A stretch of DNA of 64,000 nt from Spironucleus salmonicida. Taxonomy: Eukaryota > Fornicata > Diplomonadida > Hexamitidae. The translations under genes and the position numbers were made by a program. The notes under the pieces are model-generated. The model ran no database searches. It was not told where the DNA came from and was given only the letters and a program-made list of their open reading frames with translations. The DNA is taken from positions 612,001 to 676,000 of the forward strand of contig CM035319.1 of assembly GCA_000497125.2 (NCBI GenBank). Reading direction: 5' to 3'. Below are positions 53,240 through 63,747 of the stretch, piece after piece. Numbering within the stretch: position 1 is the stretch's first letter; each line of letters opens with the position of its first letter.

Positions 53240-53693
53240 ATGTTCGACACACTCTCATCATGCTTATTATTGTTAGTATGAAAAATATAATATAGTTTTG
53301 TGCTTTTGATCATCTAGTGATTACTACTTCGACTGCAGCGGAACGTTCCCTTGCGCTGGTCCCGTGGGCGTGTGCCAGCGCTGCCGCTTTACCAATAGCG
53401 AGCGGCGCGGCAGCGCGACGTCCGAGGAGTACTAAACATACAGACTGCAATTTGCAGATTTCGTGGAGCTGCGGCGGCCGCTGGGCCTGGGGGCGGTTCT
53501 GGAGCTGCTGGAGTACCGAGAGATGCGCTGCATCGTGGAGGAGATGCTACGGCAGGATATCGGCGGGGAGACACTGGAGGCGCTGTACGACGACATCAAT
53601 ATCTAGCTGTTCGGGCGCGACGGGAACGACGACAGCAGCGAGGCGTACTTTGACAGCGAGGAGGAGGAAGAGGGGGATGACGTAAGGACATGA
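53240..53693 (+). CDS. GC-rich Cys-containing acidic protein, 5' end uncertain
   Basis: A strong frame is open from 53310 to TGA 53691-53693: D-Y-Y-F-D-C-S-G-T-F-P-C, then G-V-C-Q-R-C-R-F, a helical centre rich in Leu/Arg/Glu, and an acidic end (S-E-E-E-E-E-G-D-D). There is no ATG between the TGA at 53307-53309 and the coding part. Splicing a 46-nt segment 53272-53317 (GT...AG) joins it in frame to ATG 53240, but the ends do not match a clear diplomonad intron consensus. Otherwise it is a 5'-truncated copy. The four Cys may bind zinc. Confidence 0.5.
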
Positions 53694-53699
53694 AACAAC

Positions 53700-54311
53700 T
53701 CACTCGGCGAAAAATTCGATGCTGGGCTAGCTCACCAGCCACTCTAGGGGCGCTTCGTCGCCGAAGCTTGACAGGTCACAGTAGGAGTCGGTCCGCGACA
53801 GTTTACCCATTTCTGAGAACGGGATAGTTTGTTTAGTATACTATGCGGGCGATCGGTAAATCAGAGTATACAGTTTTTCGCTAATAGTGGGATATTGGTA
53901 TATATACGCAAGTATTTTTTTGTAATACACAATTTTACGGTTTTCTACTAACGAAGATTACAATACCACCTGGTTAAAATAAAATATATAACTAGTGGAG
54001 GGATTTGGAAACTTAGTGAGTTTAGTAATATCGAATATTATTTTTATGCCCGCGTTGTCTAGGATTCTGGTACTCGGATCTTTAGGTTTGCAAACATAAT
54101 GCATCGTATACTGATAATTCTCGATATTACCTTTTTTAAACCGTTCCGCTTGAGCAGAAAATCGGTATTATATCTGGCGATATACTTTATCAAAATTTAG
54201 TACAGGTTCAACTTGCTGGAAAGTGTGGTTTAAAATGTCTCTGGCCGCGCGTGTGCTGAGAGTAGAGGCTTAGCGGCGTATGTGTTGCCGGACGAAACCT
54301 TCCCGTTCCAT
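53700..54311 (-). CDS. Unknown protein, 203 aa, ending in an RTDSY/APLE segment
   Basis: ATG 54311 to TGA 53700-53702; stops 6 bp from the convergent GC-rich gene. The N-terminal ~30 residues are Arg-rich and GC-rich, the middle is AT-rich and ordered (I-I-F-D-I-T-K-L-T-K-F), and the last ~40 are GC-rich again: R-T-D-S-Y-C-D-L-S-S-F-G-D-E-A-P-L-E. The small gene at 54558 has the same R-T-D-S-Y ... A-P-L-E spacing. The GC/AT/GC mosaic parallels that of the 519-residue pair. Function unknown. Confidence 0.72.
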
Positions 54312-54557
54312 CCGCCCTCCTGCTTGGACGCGGTTCCCTACACCCGGAACCACTAGGCTCCCGCCGCGCTGCCACGTCTGGCCTTTTGCTGTTCTCAGAC
54401 CTATTCAGCAGTGCCACGAGCACGACACCTCCAAGTGGGTTTTTTGCTAGGCTCTAATAGGCAGGTGCATGATTCGTCTGCGCTTCCCTATAGACGCCCA
54501 GCGCTACTACTGCTACAGCCCTTTAAAAGCAGCATCCCACCACAGTAATGAACGTAA

Positions 54558-54689
54558 TCACTCCACTTCCTTTTCTAGGCAAAGCATCTCCAGCGGGGCC
54601 GCGTTGCACCCCGATCCTGTTAGGGATATGGGCTCTATCGCGTAGGAGTCGGTTCTGGGGCACCTGATCTTTACCGCCTGCCTATCCAT
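54558..54689 (-). CDS. Small RTDSY/APLE protein, 43 aa
   Basis: ATG 54689 to TGA 54558-54560. R-C-P-R-T-D-S-Y, a spacer with G-S-G-C-N-A, then A-P-L-E-M-L-C resembles the C-terminal end of the upstream-lying 203-residue protein. It may be a short paralogue or a fragment of it. GC-rich. Limited length keeps confidence low. Confidence 0.45.
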   Translation of the reverse strand: MDRQAVKIRCPRTDSYAIEPISLTGSGCNAAPLEMLCLEKEVE

Positions 54690-54835
54690 TTTGAGATAGA
54701 ATTTGGATTCTATTTATATACATAGTAGAGATAAAACTTTAGAAACCAACAAATAGGTATTGGGATAGTCTCACGGTTAAAGTTAGTTTATCTCTTAGCC
54801 GAACGGGAAGCTCGCCCAGAATACGCAAATATCAC

Positions 54836-55102
54836 TCAATAGGCTACGTCCTGGAAACTGAAGCCGCAGAGGTCGTACCATGGGTCATCTCCCACGATCG
54901 ACACGCCTGAGCACACCGGAGTCGTCTCTGCGTGCTTCCTGCTGATCGTGTTATTCAGCTCCCCTAGCAGATCAGCCGCCTTGCACTGGATCTTCTCCAC
55001 GAAGTAGCGGTCCCGCTCTGGGATAGCATATGTCGCAGTCGCGCCCTTGAGCTTGAACAGGTCGGGATAGGTGGAATAGTACCTAAGTTTGCGCGCTTTC
55101 AT
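54836..55102 (-). CDS. MKARKL-family small protein, 88 aa (GC-rich member)
   Basis: ATG 55102 to TGA 54836-54838. M-K-A-R-K-L-x-Y at the start, Y-P near 13, a helix with R-D-R-Y-F-V-E-K-I-Q-C-K-A-A-D-L-L, and a C-terminal C-S-G-V-S-I-V-G-D-D. The AT-rich gene at 60530 has the same start and helix (R-D-L-I-S-V-Q-K-I). Together they form a real family. The helix could be a dimer or tether element. No known name. Confidence 0.78.
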   Translation of the reverse strand: MKARKLRYYSTYPDLFKLKGATATYAIPERDRYFVEKIQCKAADLLGELNNTISRKHAETTPVCSGVSIVGDDPWYDLCGFSFQDVAY

Positions 55103-55757
55103 TTTGTAAAAGGAAAAGAGTGCTGTGCTTATAACTTATATCCTTAAGTATTAGGGTGCGATAATTCAAAATCGCGGGTGGTCAAGTATGCGGGACTGAA
55201 AAGTGGAATGGTAATCTCAGAACAAACTAACTTAAATATTTGACTAAACTAAGCCATATATTATATAAGGTCTAAATATTAACAATTAAATTCTGTGTTA
55301 AACGTAATTGACCTCAGATTAGTAAAAACTTATTTTTTTAACATTTTATGTAATATTATCAGCAAATAATATACCTACATGGATATATTAAATTTATAAT
55401 TATAAATTTATAGTATTTAAATATAAGGTAACAATATTAATACTAGTGTAATTAATCCCCGTTAATTAGTTTTAGAATAATTATATAATTACATAAACGC
55501 TGTAAAGTTTCTCATTTAATCAAAACAACGAATAAGTTATGGATATCTTATAGTCTTTTTTCCTAATTTTTGAAAAAATTATATAAAATACTTTGAATAT
55601 TTTTTGAATAATTATTCATATTATATTTATATTTGTAATATTGTTTTCTAAAGTATACTCTATTAGTGAGTAAATAAACAAGCAGATAAATATATGTAAA
55701 AAATATACATTTGTTTAATAATAAAATAATCTAGATTCCTTCAAGCTAATTATCTAT
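55103..55757. other. AT-rich intergenic region
   Basis: 650 bp, very AT-rich, no gene supported. Confidence 0.5.
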
Positions 55758-56063
55758 TCAAAATTCTAAATAGTGATACATCAGAAACTCTTAAGATGAT
55801 TCGGATGCTTCTTCCTACATCACCTATTTTTAAAGTAAATTAAATTTTGACTTACGCTTAAGATAAGAGTAGGTTTATATCTATTCCTTGAATCCTTCAT
55901 CAGTTTTGAGAAGTAAATAATACATATTCTTTACTCCTGAAGGGGAAACATTTGGAAATACTTCTTTGCAGATATACTTCCAATTTAACCCTTACTCAAG
56001 TATCGCCGCCTTTAATTTCTCTTCATCTTCATGCGACCACATGTGAAGTTTTCGTTTCATCAT
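55758..56063 (-). CDS. Myb/SANT-like protein, 101 aa
   Basis: ATG 56063 (or the next ATG, 56060) to TGA 55758-55760. W-S-H-E-D-E near residue 9, L-N-W-K-Y-I-C near 26, and F-P-N-V-S-P-S-G-V-K-N-M-Y-Y-L-L: a single Myb-like helix-turn-helix. It is closest to 63442-63747 (same K-R-K-L-H-M-W start and S-P-S-G-V-K-N-M-Y). A Gln/Ser/Glu-rich tail follows. A DNA-binding role is likely but unproven. Confidence 0.86.
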
Positions 56064-56497
56064 TTATAATGTTTTCTTGAAACATTTATTAGTTAATATT
56101 ATGTTATTATCAAAGTTTGTTTACGGATAAACCTTAAACCTCAATATCATCTTACCTATATATAAATAATACATTCTGGAGTGGTGAATCTTAAAAAATA
56201 TTTTAAGTAGTGTTATTTGATTATATTATGATTAGATTGTAATTGTCTGAGTTTAATAGAATAATTACATAATAATAAAATCAGTCTTTTATAAAGAATA
56301 AGTTAACTTATGCTAATATTAACAAATATATCCCTATATATCAAAATTAATATTCTAACGTAAAGACTATATACTAATGTATAATTAGAGATAACTAATA
56401 ATTGGTTCAAAAAAATTAAAAAAGTTTGTTGGTCTTTAGAATCTTAAACCAACATATTAAGAGACTTAATACAATTAATATATTTGAATATATATCT
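56064..56497. other. AT-rich spacer
   Basis: 434 bp, no supported gene; promoter region of the Myb-like gene. Confidence 0.5.
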
Positions 56498-56755
56498 TCA
56501 CTTCTTTACAGCGGCATTCAAAATTTCGACCTTTTTATGAATTTCCGCAAGGTCCTTCTTCATCAATTCTGCGTCTACTGCAAATTTGTCCTGGGAGTCT
56601 CTCGCGCTTTTCACGTCAATTTTGAGCTGATCGAGCAGCTTTTACTGCAGAAGGTCTTGATCATCTAACATAGCTTAAACATCGAAATCTGGCATTTCTA
56701 CGGCATCCTCGGCTCTCTGCAACTCCTTCTCGACATCTTTGGCAATCTTTTTCAT
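56498..56755 (-). CDS. Small coiled-coil protein, 85 aa
   Basis: ATG 56755 to TGA 56498-56500. Almost pure heptad helix, acidic/basic balanced, with L-L-Q-Q-K-L-L-D-Q-L-K-I and an end V-E-I-L-N-A-A-V-K-K. Size and pattern fit BLOC/BORC or tubulin-cofactor-like small helices, none of which I can confirm. Confidence 0.72.
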
Positions 56756-56840
56756 ATTTTAGTTTTTAACAACTTTAATATTTATTTTCATATAATAATC
56801 ATATTTACAAATTTTTATTCCACTCCACAACTATCCAAAA

Positions 56841-57371
56841 ATGTCACACCATGCCTATTTTACGCACCACAACACGCGCTTCCGCCAGCCAGCGTTCCGC
56901 GCCAAGATGACGGCTGAATTCCCGCTGCTCCCCTTCGTCAACACGTCCTACAGCATGAAGCGGATCAAGTTCTTCGCGCAGCTAATTCCCGACTACTGCT
57001 ACTTCAGGCGCACGCTATCGCTCTCGCAGGCCGAAATTCAGCGCATTTTCCACCTTTCCAGCCGCTCTGTGAAGACGATTTTGCGGGGCCAGAAGGCGAC
57101 GAAAACCTTCCGGCCGCGCCGCTTCTCGAACTCCGGGGAACGCGTCGTTTTCACCAAAAATTTGGCAGCGCTGAAAGACAAAATTCGGGCCAATTTCAGG
57201 GACTTCAAAGGCGAAATTCTGACGTTAAAAGAAGTGGAAAATCAATTTGTTGAATTTTTCGAATTTATCGACAGAAAACCCATAAACTGCGCGATAATCG
57301 AGGCCGAAATGGCTGATATAATAGCGCTCAGGTTCCAGGGCGGCGCGGTTGTGGGGGTCAAAATCAAGTGA
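56841..57371 (+). CDS. Unknown basic protein, 176 aa
   Basis: ATG 56841 to TGA 57369-57371. His/Arg/Phe-rich start (M-S-H-H-A-Y-F-T-H-H), then helices with L-S-L-S-Q-A-E-I-Q-R-I-F-H-L-S-S-R-S-V-K-T-I-L that have helix-turn-helix spacing, then a basic linker and an acidic helical C-terminus ending V-G-V-K-I-K. GC-rich codons. A DNA- or RNA-binding role is possible. The start is 85 bp from the ATG of the divergent coiled-coil gene. Confidence 0.82.
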   Translation: MSHHAYFTHHNTRFRQPAFRAKMTAEFPLLPFVNTSYSMKRIKFFAQLIPDYCYFRRTLSLSQAEIQRIFHLSSRSVKTILRGQKATKTFRPRRFSNSGERVVFTKNLAALKDKIRANFRDFKGEILTLKEVENQFVEFFEFIDRKPINCAIIEAEMADIIALRFQGGAVVGVKIK

Positions 57372-57637
57372 GATTTGGGGTGTTGAACGAGTGAAAAATT
57401 GATATTTGGTGTCTGTGCGTTAACTGGTGAAAATGTGATGTCGGGAAAGAGAGGTATGCTGGCTGATGCGAAATTAGCTGTTTGGTGAGATTCCGTCAAG
57501 TTAGGATTAGAAGGATAATTAGTGTTGATGTATTTGCAGTAATTTTCTGGTAAAATGCTGGATTGTAAAAAATAATGCGAAATCGGGGTTTAGGAAAATT
57601 CTGTGTTACAACTGTTATTTACGATATAATAGTACAT
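57242..57637 (-). CDS. Doubtful antisense ORF, 131 aa
   Basis: ATG 57637 to TGA 57242-57244. The unique part (57372-57637) reads naturally with Asn/Ser/Pro-rich sequence, but the last ~43 codons lie antisense to the end of the 56841 gene, where that gene's frame looks better. Either a real overlapping gene or a shadow extended by the lack of TAA/TAG stops. I keep it only as a candidate. Confidence 0.25.
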
Positions 57638-57705
57638 TATAATAACAGGTTTCGAATTAAAAATAGTTGGCTATATATATTATAATATAAGTTTATATTT
57701 AAAAA

Positions 57706-59265
57706 ATGCTGTTCGCAATATAGTTGACATGCTTTAACCAGTACGCGGAGCTGGAGGGAATTAACTAACAATTGTAGTTTAACGTGTATTTTTAACCCGC
57801 ATACAGTATTGATAGTAAGTGCGTGGCGTTCAACAACTCGAAGGCGGTGGTTTACCTGCAGTATCTGGACGCAGGGGCCGTTAAGGAAATTACCTCCGAG
57901 TTCCAGTACTACTCAGACAGGAACCTCACAGTCGAGGTGAAGAGCGTGGCAAACGCAACCTTCCAGGCGATGGCCCTGCTCTCTAGGCTGGCCTACAAGG
58001 TCAACATCTCGGGGCAGCTGGAGTTCCCTGGGAGTTTTTACCGCATCCAGAACACGCAGGCCAACATCTCCAACTGCTGGTCGGACCTCCAGCTCAAGTA
58101 CCTGCGCGTAGGGCCAGGTGCCTACCTCAGCCTGGAGGCGCAGCCGAACTTCTGCGCGATCCGGGACCCGGTGCTAGAATTCCAGTACCTCGTCAGCGGC
58201 GAGTGGCACAGCATAGAAATCAAGGCAAACACCAGCACGGGCCCAGGTGGCTTCAAGTTCCCCTATGTCCATCTCGACACCAAGTTCTATCAGGTGTTCA
58301 AAGACCAGCTTAACGAATCTCAGCAGAATGAGTTTAACATGTTCTTCGAGCAGTTTACGATCGACCGGAGCCTTTAACTGCGCATGCAGATGCATTATAC
58401 CACGGCGGGATCCACGCTGATTAAGCAAATTGTTAGCTAAGTACTAGTAACGTAATCAGATAATAATTAATATTTAGAAAATATTAAAGTTAGGTCAATT
58501 GTGAGTAGTCTCGGGTTTGATGTTATTGGGGAATTTTCGTAATTAGCAGATATTGACTAAAAGTATAAGGTATAACTTTAGGTTTTGTTTTAATAAATGT
58601 AATTAGAGCTATACAATGACCTATATAATTTAGCATAAATGTTGTCTATAACTTTCTATTTTAGGGAGGAAAATATTTCAGTTTTGTAACTTCCAGATAA
58701 TCTCCAAATGCAGTTTTTCTTCGTAATTTACGACGACGAAACAATTATTCATGAAGAAAGCGTGTTTGTCGATGTGATAATTTCATGCTTTACCGCCATG
58801 AATATCATCGTAAGCCGCTCCGAGACAAGCGTAGTCGTATTTCCCACCAACACGGAGAGGTGCGCTAAATTATACTCCAATGGGCTGCCAATTTACGTGG
58901 AGTAAGTGTTGTAACTAGACAAAACCACTGTATCGCGGACCACCTTCCAGGCCATGCTGAAGGAGCTCAAATTCGAACCACGCCAGTTTTACAAGCTCGA
59001 ACTCGGCAGGGCTAACGCACTAACAACCTCGAACTTCACGCTCGCGGAGGGAGACTTTTACCAGCGCCAGAAGGCCTACATCTCTAAGGCGAAATCGTCC
59101 ACAATGACGCTGACGTACGTGACGAATAATTTCGAATTTTTCAATAATTTAGATATTGCATTTGAAGATACTGCAACTCTATTATATCCTACTATTGGTA
59201 TTTTTGGTGGAATCTTAATTGGTATAATAATATATATCTCTATAGTTACGCCAAATCTATAGTGA
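57706..59265 (+). CDS. Type I membrane protein, 519 aa, copy 2
   Basis: ATG 57706 to TGA 59263-59265, the same length as copy 1. The N-terminal ~250 codons (to about 58456) and codons ~326-478 (about 58681-59140) are almost identical to copy 1, while the stretch between and the C-terminal membrane span differ and are AT-rich here. The end is I-V-T-P-N-L-Q rather than L-I-P-Q-L-R. Several N-x-S/T sites in the ectodomain and the six cysteines are kept. The gene lies in inverted orientation to copy 1. Confidence 0.86.
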
Positions 59266-59990
59266 AGTAATTAAAATTATTTAATAAATATAAATTTAAT
59301 TATAGATTTACTTAACTATGGTGTGTGCTTAATATAAATAGCATTTTTAATAATAAACGGTTAATCATTATATCATTTTTGATAAAACTGATACTTAAGT
59401 TTTACTTATATATAATAATATGCATCTTTTTATTAATTATTTGTTGATTTATCATTAATTATGATTGCTTTTAAGGAGACCGCGGAATTTCTAAAATAAA
59501 TATTATTTGCTGTATAAATACATAATTATATATCAATATAATATTTAAATAAAATCTTCTTCTTTTGAAAGAGAAACTTAGGTTTACTTATTTTGAGTAC
59601 AAAGTTATTATTATGAAAAAATTATAAACAGAATACCAGATAATCCTATAAATATATGTTTATGCGACTAAATACTAATATGTCACCATTATTTAGCAAA
59701 AATAAACATGAACTATAAATATTGGTTGTACCAGTAATATTTCATTTATGAAACTTTTTGTATACCTTTGGTTATTATATAAAATAAAATAAAGTAATGT
59801 TCACTAAATATTTAGTTGCAAAAAACAAATTTTAAACATATATACAATATACTATTATTTACTAATAAAATAAACAAATCATAAATTATTCGCAAATACT
59901 ATAGTATTATATATTTATTTTAGTATTATGGATTAATACATTAAAACCTATAATACTTATTTTGTCACATTTAATAAATTAAAAATCGAA
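59266..59990. other. AT-rich intergenic region
   Basis: 725 bp, AT-rich, no supported gene. Confidence 0.5.
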
Positions 59991-60230
59991 ATGCAAAGAA
60001 AACAAATATGGACATTTGAATAGATAGAATATCTAGCGAGTGCATTTCGCTAGGTTGGAATGAATTGGAAGATGATACAAAGCAAATTCTTCCCGAAATA
60101 CTAAATCGGATAGATTAGAAATGCTTATTATAAATTCAAGAAAGAATAACCGGATTTATTCTAAAAATGTACCATCAATGCTGGAGTTGGATTATAAGAT
60201 ATTGATCTAAATTATAATGTTTTTAAGTGA
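59991..60230 (+). CDS. Myb/SANT-like protein, 79 aa
   Basis: ATG 59991 to TGA 60228-60230. I-W-T-F-E-Q-I-E-Y-L, M-N-W-K-M-I-Q-S-K-F-F-P-K-Y, and R-N-A-Y-Y-K-F-K: same length and layout as the 79-residue arm copies, but diverged. It carries Tyr at the third aromatic position like the others. Confidence 0.84.
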
Positions 60231-60529
60231 TTTGGGGTCATAATATTTTTATGTTTAAGTAAAAATTTATTGACTTATAAAATGTTAAGCAATATTGTAA
60301 ACAGATTAATATATATTATTAAATTATGTTGGATAGTACTTAAAAGATATCATAATAATATTTTAATAATCATTATAAAAATACTAACAGATCCTATTGA
60401 AAATCATAATTATTCAGTTTAGATAATAATTAAGTAATAAAACTTTGGCAACAAGTTTCAATTTGCACTTTGCAAATCTAAGCACCAGATAATGGAATAT
60501 CAAGTGGCTAAAAATTTTGCCCAGTTTAT
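60231..60529. other. AT-rich spacer
   Basis: 300 bp between convergent genes; nothing supported. Confidence 0.5.
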
Positions 60530-60841
60530 TCACTAAACCCAAGACCAGGTACCTGAGACAAGCATTGGGGCAGGAATTGGAACAGAAGAGAATGCATGAA
60601 ATGAATTACCATCATCTGTACTGGAATTCATTATTACATCAAATTTGACAATTGTAAGAGCTCCCCGTAGTTATGATAAAATATTAGAAGCTTCTCTAGC
60701 TATTTTTTGTACTGATATTAAATCTCTATCATCCACGCCTTATTTTTTCATAAAAATATTATCCTAAAGGTTTGCTAATGTTATATTTTCTTTAAATACA
60801 CCAGGATAACAGGTAAAATATGGTAGTTTTCTTGCCTTCAT
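60530..60841 (-). CDS. MKARKL-family small protein, 103 aa (AT-rich member)
   Basis: ATG 60841 to TGA 60530-60532. M-K-A-R-K-L-P-Y at the start, C-Y-P-G-V-F-K, a helix R-D-L-I-S-V-Q-K-I-A-R-E-A-S-N-I-L, and a Ser/Pro-rich end with T-W-S-W-V-Q. Paralogue of 54836-55102. It is 15 residues longer, has an insertion before the helix, and uses AT-rich codons, so the two copies differ sharply in base composition. Confidence 0.78.
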
Positions 60842-61011
60842 TGTTATAAAATGTTCAAGTTTAATTATAGGGAATTATGATGTTAATATTAAATATTATT
60901 AATAAAATCATTTACAAATAATAGTTAAATGACAAAACTAATAGCGTAATAAAGATAAATAAAACAAAGTATTCAGTTAAAGTAGATTATTACTATAGAC
61001 TATAAAATTAA

Positions 61012-62610
61012 TCATTCTACAACACCTCCTAAATCTCTCTCCCGTACAAATCCTCCTGCAGCTTCTTCAAGTTCTCTATAACGTTCCTCTGCGGTTGCAA
61101 TATACTATTTCATACTTTTTTAAACCTCTTCTCTCGAAAAAATATCTTCACCAACTCTTGTTTCAAGTTCACGAATTTCCTTAAGATGTTAGAATAGTTC
61201 ACTATCCCCTTATTAATTATTGAGTTCTCTATGACTTTAGTTAAATTAAAGCTCACCCATTGTGGGATCTACCCCACCTTAATGAAATTTATCAAATTAA
61301 AAGCAGCCAGCACCAAAACTCGTCCAAAATCTAACATCTTTGTCAGCACCTGCACTTGCTAAAGAATTTCCTAATGGATGTGCATGTAAATCTATAATTT
61401 TTACACCAATATTTTAAGAATTACGATGAGCCCCTTAAATTTTTGAAATAGGTTACAAAATTAATGTTTTAACATCAATAAAATCAGAATTTCTATAAAA
61501 TTCTATTTCTGGGGCTTCAAAATTAAAATTTTAATTTGTATTTGATAAATCATAAAAATTAATATCTCCATTTACGTCACCTATTGCAAATGAATTTTAT
61601 GATAAGGGATTCCAACAAAATGATGATGCTTCTACTGTGGATTTTGTTTAAAATACAGGAATTGATGAATTTCTAATATCAAAAATTTTAGTACCAGAAT
61701 TACCTAAAATAAATAAAAGCGAGCCAGAATGATGAAAATAAATCTTATTTATTGTATCTTCTGAATTTTAGTTATAAATAATGGTTTGCGTAACTTCTCG
61801 TGTTCTCCCATCAATGATAACTACATTATCTCCTCCAGCAGCAAATATTTCACGAGAAAATGGATGTGCGGCTACACAGTTAACACCTTTGTAAAAAACA
61901 ATCTCTTCCGTTTTATTCAATACATAGCCTTCAAATTTTGGTTTAAAACGATTTTTTAAGTCAACAACTGCTACACGACCGTTTTCACATCCACATAACA
62001 TAATTTCCCCGCATGATGCTACTGAAATTCCAGAAATTTTGACATCATTAAATATTTCAAGTTTTTCAATTTATTTATCTTCAGAGTCAAAGTGTAAAAG
62101 ATTGGGAACTGTAACAATAACACCTTTATTTGTTGAAATATATGCAAGATTAGAATTATCTGGATGAAATGAAATATCTGTATGGCCCTAAGCTTGATTG
62201 AAAGTTTTATTATTTGTCAGATAATACTAATAATGAAATGAGAAATCATATGTATTATAAAGATAGATAGAACCATGATTTGTTCCTACGAAAAGAAAAC
62301 GCCCATCCGGATTATATCTCGAAAATATTAAATCAGCATATTATTTTTACTACTAATGCTTAATTTCACACTTTCTCCTATTAACATATTTAGTAAGAAT
62401 TTAAGAAGGCTCGGTTATTAATCTATCTGAAGATTCTAATGGAGGTAGAGGAATTATGTTAAGGCGAAGTTAATTTAACAAGTTAAGAGATGAATATTTG
62501 TTACAATATGCATGCTAAATATCTACAGTCTTATTCGATTTAGCTTTAGATGCTTCTGAACCATCACGACGAGGTTAATTTTATCTATTATTAAACCCTC
62601 TTGGTTGCAT
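61012..62610 (-). CDS. WD40 polyadenylation factor, WDR33/Pfs2-like, 532 aa
   Basis: ATG 62610 to TGA 61012-61014. The N-terminal ~95 residues (K-T-V-D-I-Q-H, later I-P-L-P-P-L) and the entry into the first blade (R-Y-N-P-D-G-R-F-L-F-V-G-T-N-H-G-S-I) follow the order seen in WDR33/Pfs2. WD-type repeats then run to about residue 430, including H-A-H-P-L-G-N-S-L-A-S-A-G-A-D-K-D-V-R-F-W. A C-terminal coiled coil ends the protein. WDR33 recognises the AAUAAA signal in CPSF. Repeats are diverged, so the subfamily is likely but not certain. Confidence 0.78.
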
Positions 62611-63441
62611 TGTGAAGCGAATAAGGAAAGAGTAAATAAAATTATATTATTTGTTATATTTAGATTAATATTAATTTAAGCACTATATAAAAATTGAAAA
62701 AATTAGTTTTGGATATTACTATTGCTATAATTTTATATAAAAATTATATCATAATAATAAATTACTGATATTTAGTTCTTTTTAAAAGAGTTCCGCCGGT
62801 TTAGGTCTTATAATTAAAAAAGCAATTTTTACCAATTTTAAATTGTTATACAACAATGTATTGAAGTTTATCATAATGTAAATAATAGATTTAATTATAC
62901 AAAAATATTATTATGAATATTATGAATATTATTTTTAAATAATTCAAATACTTAAAAATTCATATAGAATTACTATAAATTTCTTAAAATGTTTATTCTA
63001 TTCATACTCGAATTGCTGATTAGTTATAATAAATAGTGAAAATTTGTTTTAGATTACAGTATTGACTTAGATTTACTATAATAAAATGTATTAATTATCA
63101 AAATGCTAATAATAATAAAAGTTGAATTTATATATTTAGTAAGAGAGATAAATAACTGTATTGATTTTATAATCTTAGTGCATATATGACACTTAAATAA
63201 TATAATAATCTAAGAAGCGGTACTTCACACTTTGTATCATTCTCTAACATATTTGTTGTTGAGTCTATTTGCTTTAATTTAAACATTAAGAATGACATAA
63301 TTTATTGAGAGTATTTATTTAACCACTCAAATATATATATAAATTTGACTTAACATATTAGATATCTAATAATAAAAAAATTCAACTAAAAAACTAAACA
63401 ACCCATATTATAATGTATAGGTATAAATAAAACTTTCGCAA
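62611..63441. other. AT-rich intergenic region
   Basis: 830 bp, very AT-rich, no supported gene. Divergent promoters of the WD40 and Myb-like genes lie at its ends. Confidence 0.5.
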
Positions 63442-63747
63442 ATGTCAAAAAGGAAACTTCATATGTGGTCTCATGAAGATGAATAGAAGCTGATAGAAAC
63501 AATATTATAACGAGGTTTAAACTGGAAACATATCTGCTAGGATGTTTTTCCTAACGTATCACCTTCAGGAGTTAAAAATATGTATTATTTACTTCTGAAA
63601 ACTGATGAAAGATTCAAGGAATATATATAGTTTAATTTTAAACGAAAATCTACTATGTAATTAAATAACAACAAAGATAGATAACTTAAGAAGTAACCTT
63701 AAGAAAATTCTCATGAATTTCAAACTTAGCATGATCTAGAATTATGA
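63442..63747 (+). CDS. Myb/SANT-like protein, 101 aa
   Basis: ATG 63442 to TGA 63745-63747. Closest relative is 55758-56063: S-K-R-K-L-H-M-W-S-H-E-D-E, L-N-W-K-H-I-C-Q-D-V-F-P-N-V, S-P-S-G-V-K-N-M-Y-Y-L-L-L-K-T-D-E. The tail (Lys/Asn/Gln-rich) has diverged much more than the module. Likely a DNA-binding protein of a lineage-expanded family. Confidence 0.86.

Noticed and set aside
54208-54560. Long GC-rich minus frames continuing upstream of MEREGF
   Set aside because: No ATG upstream before a TGA; GC-rich DNA with few TGA gives such frames by chance.
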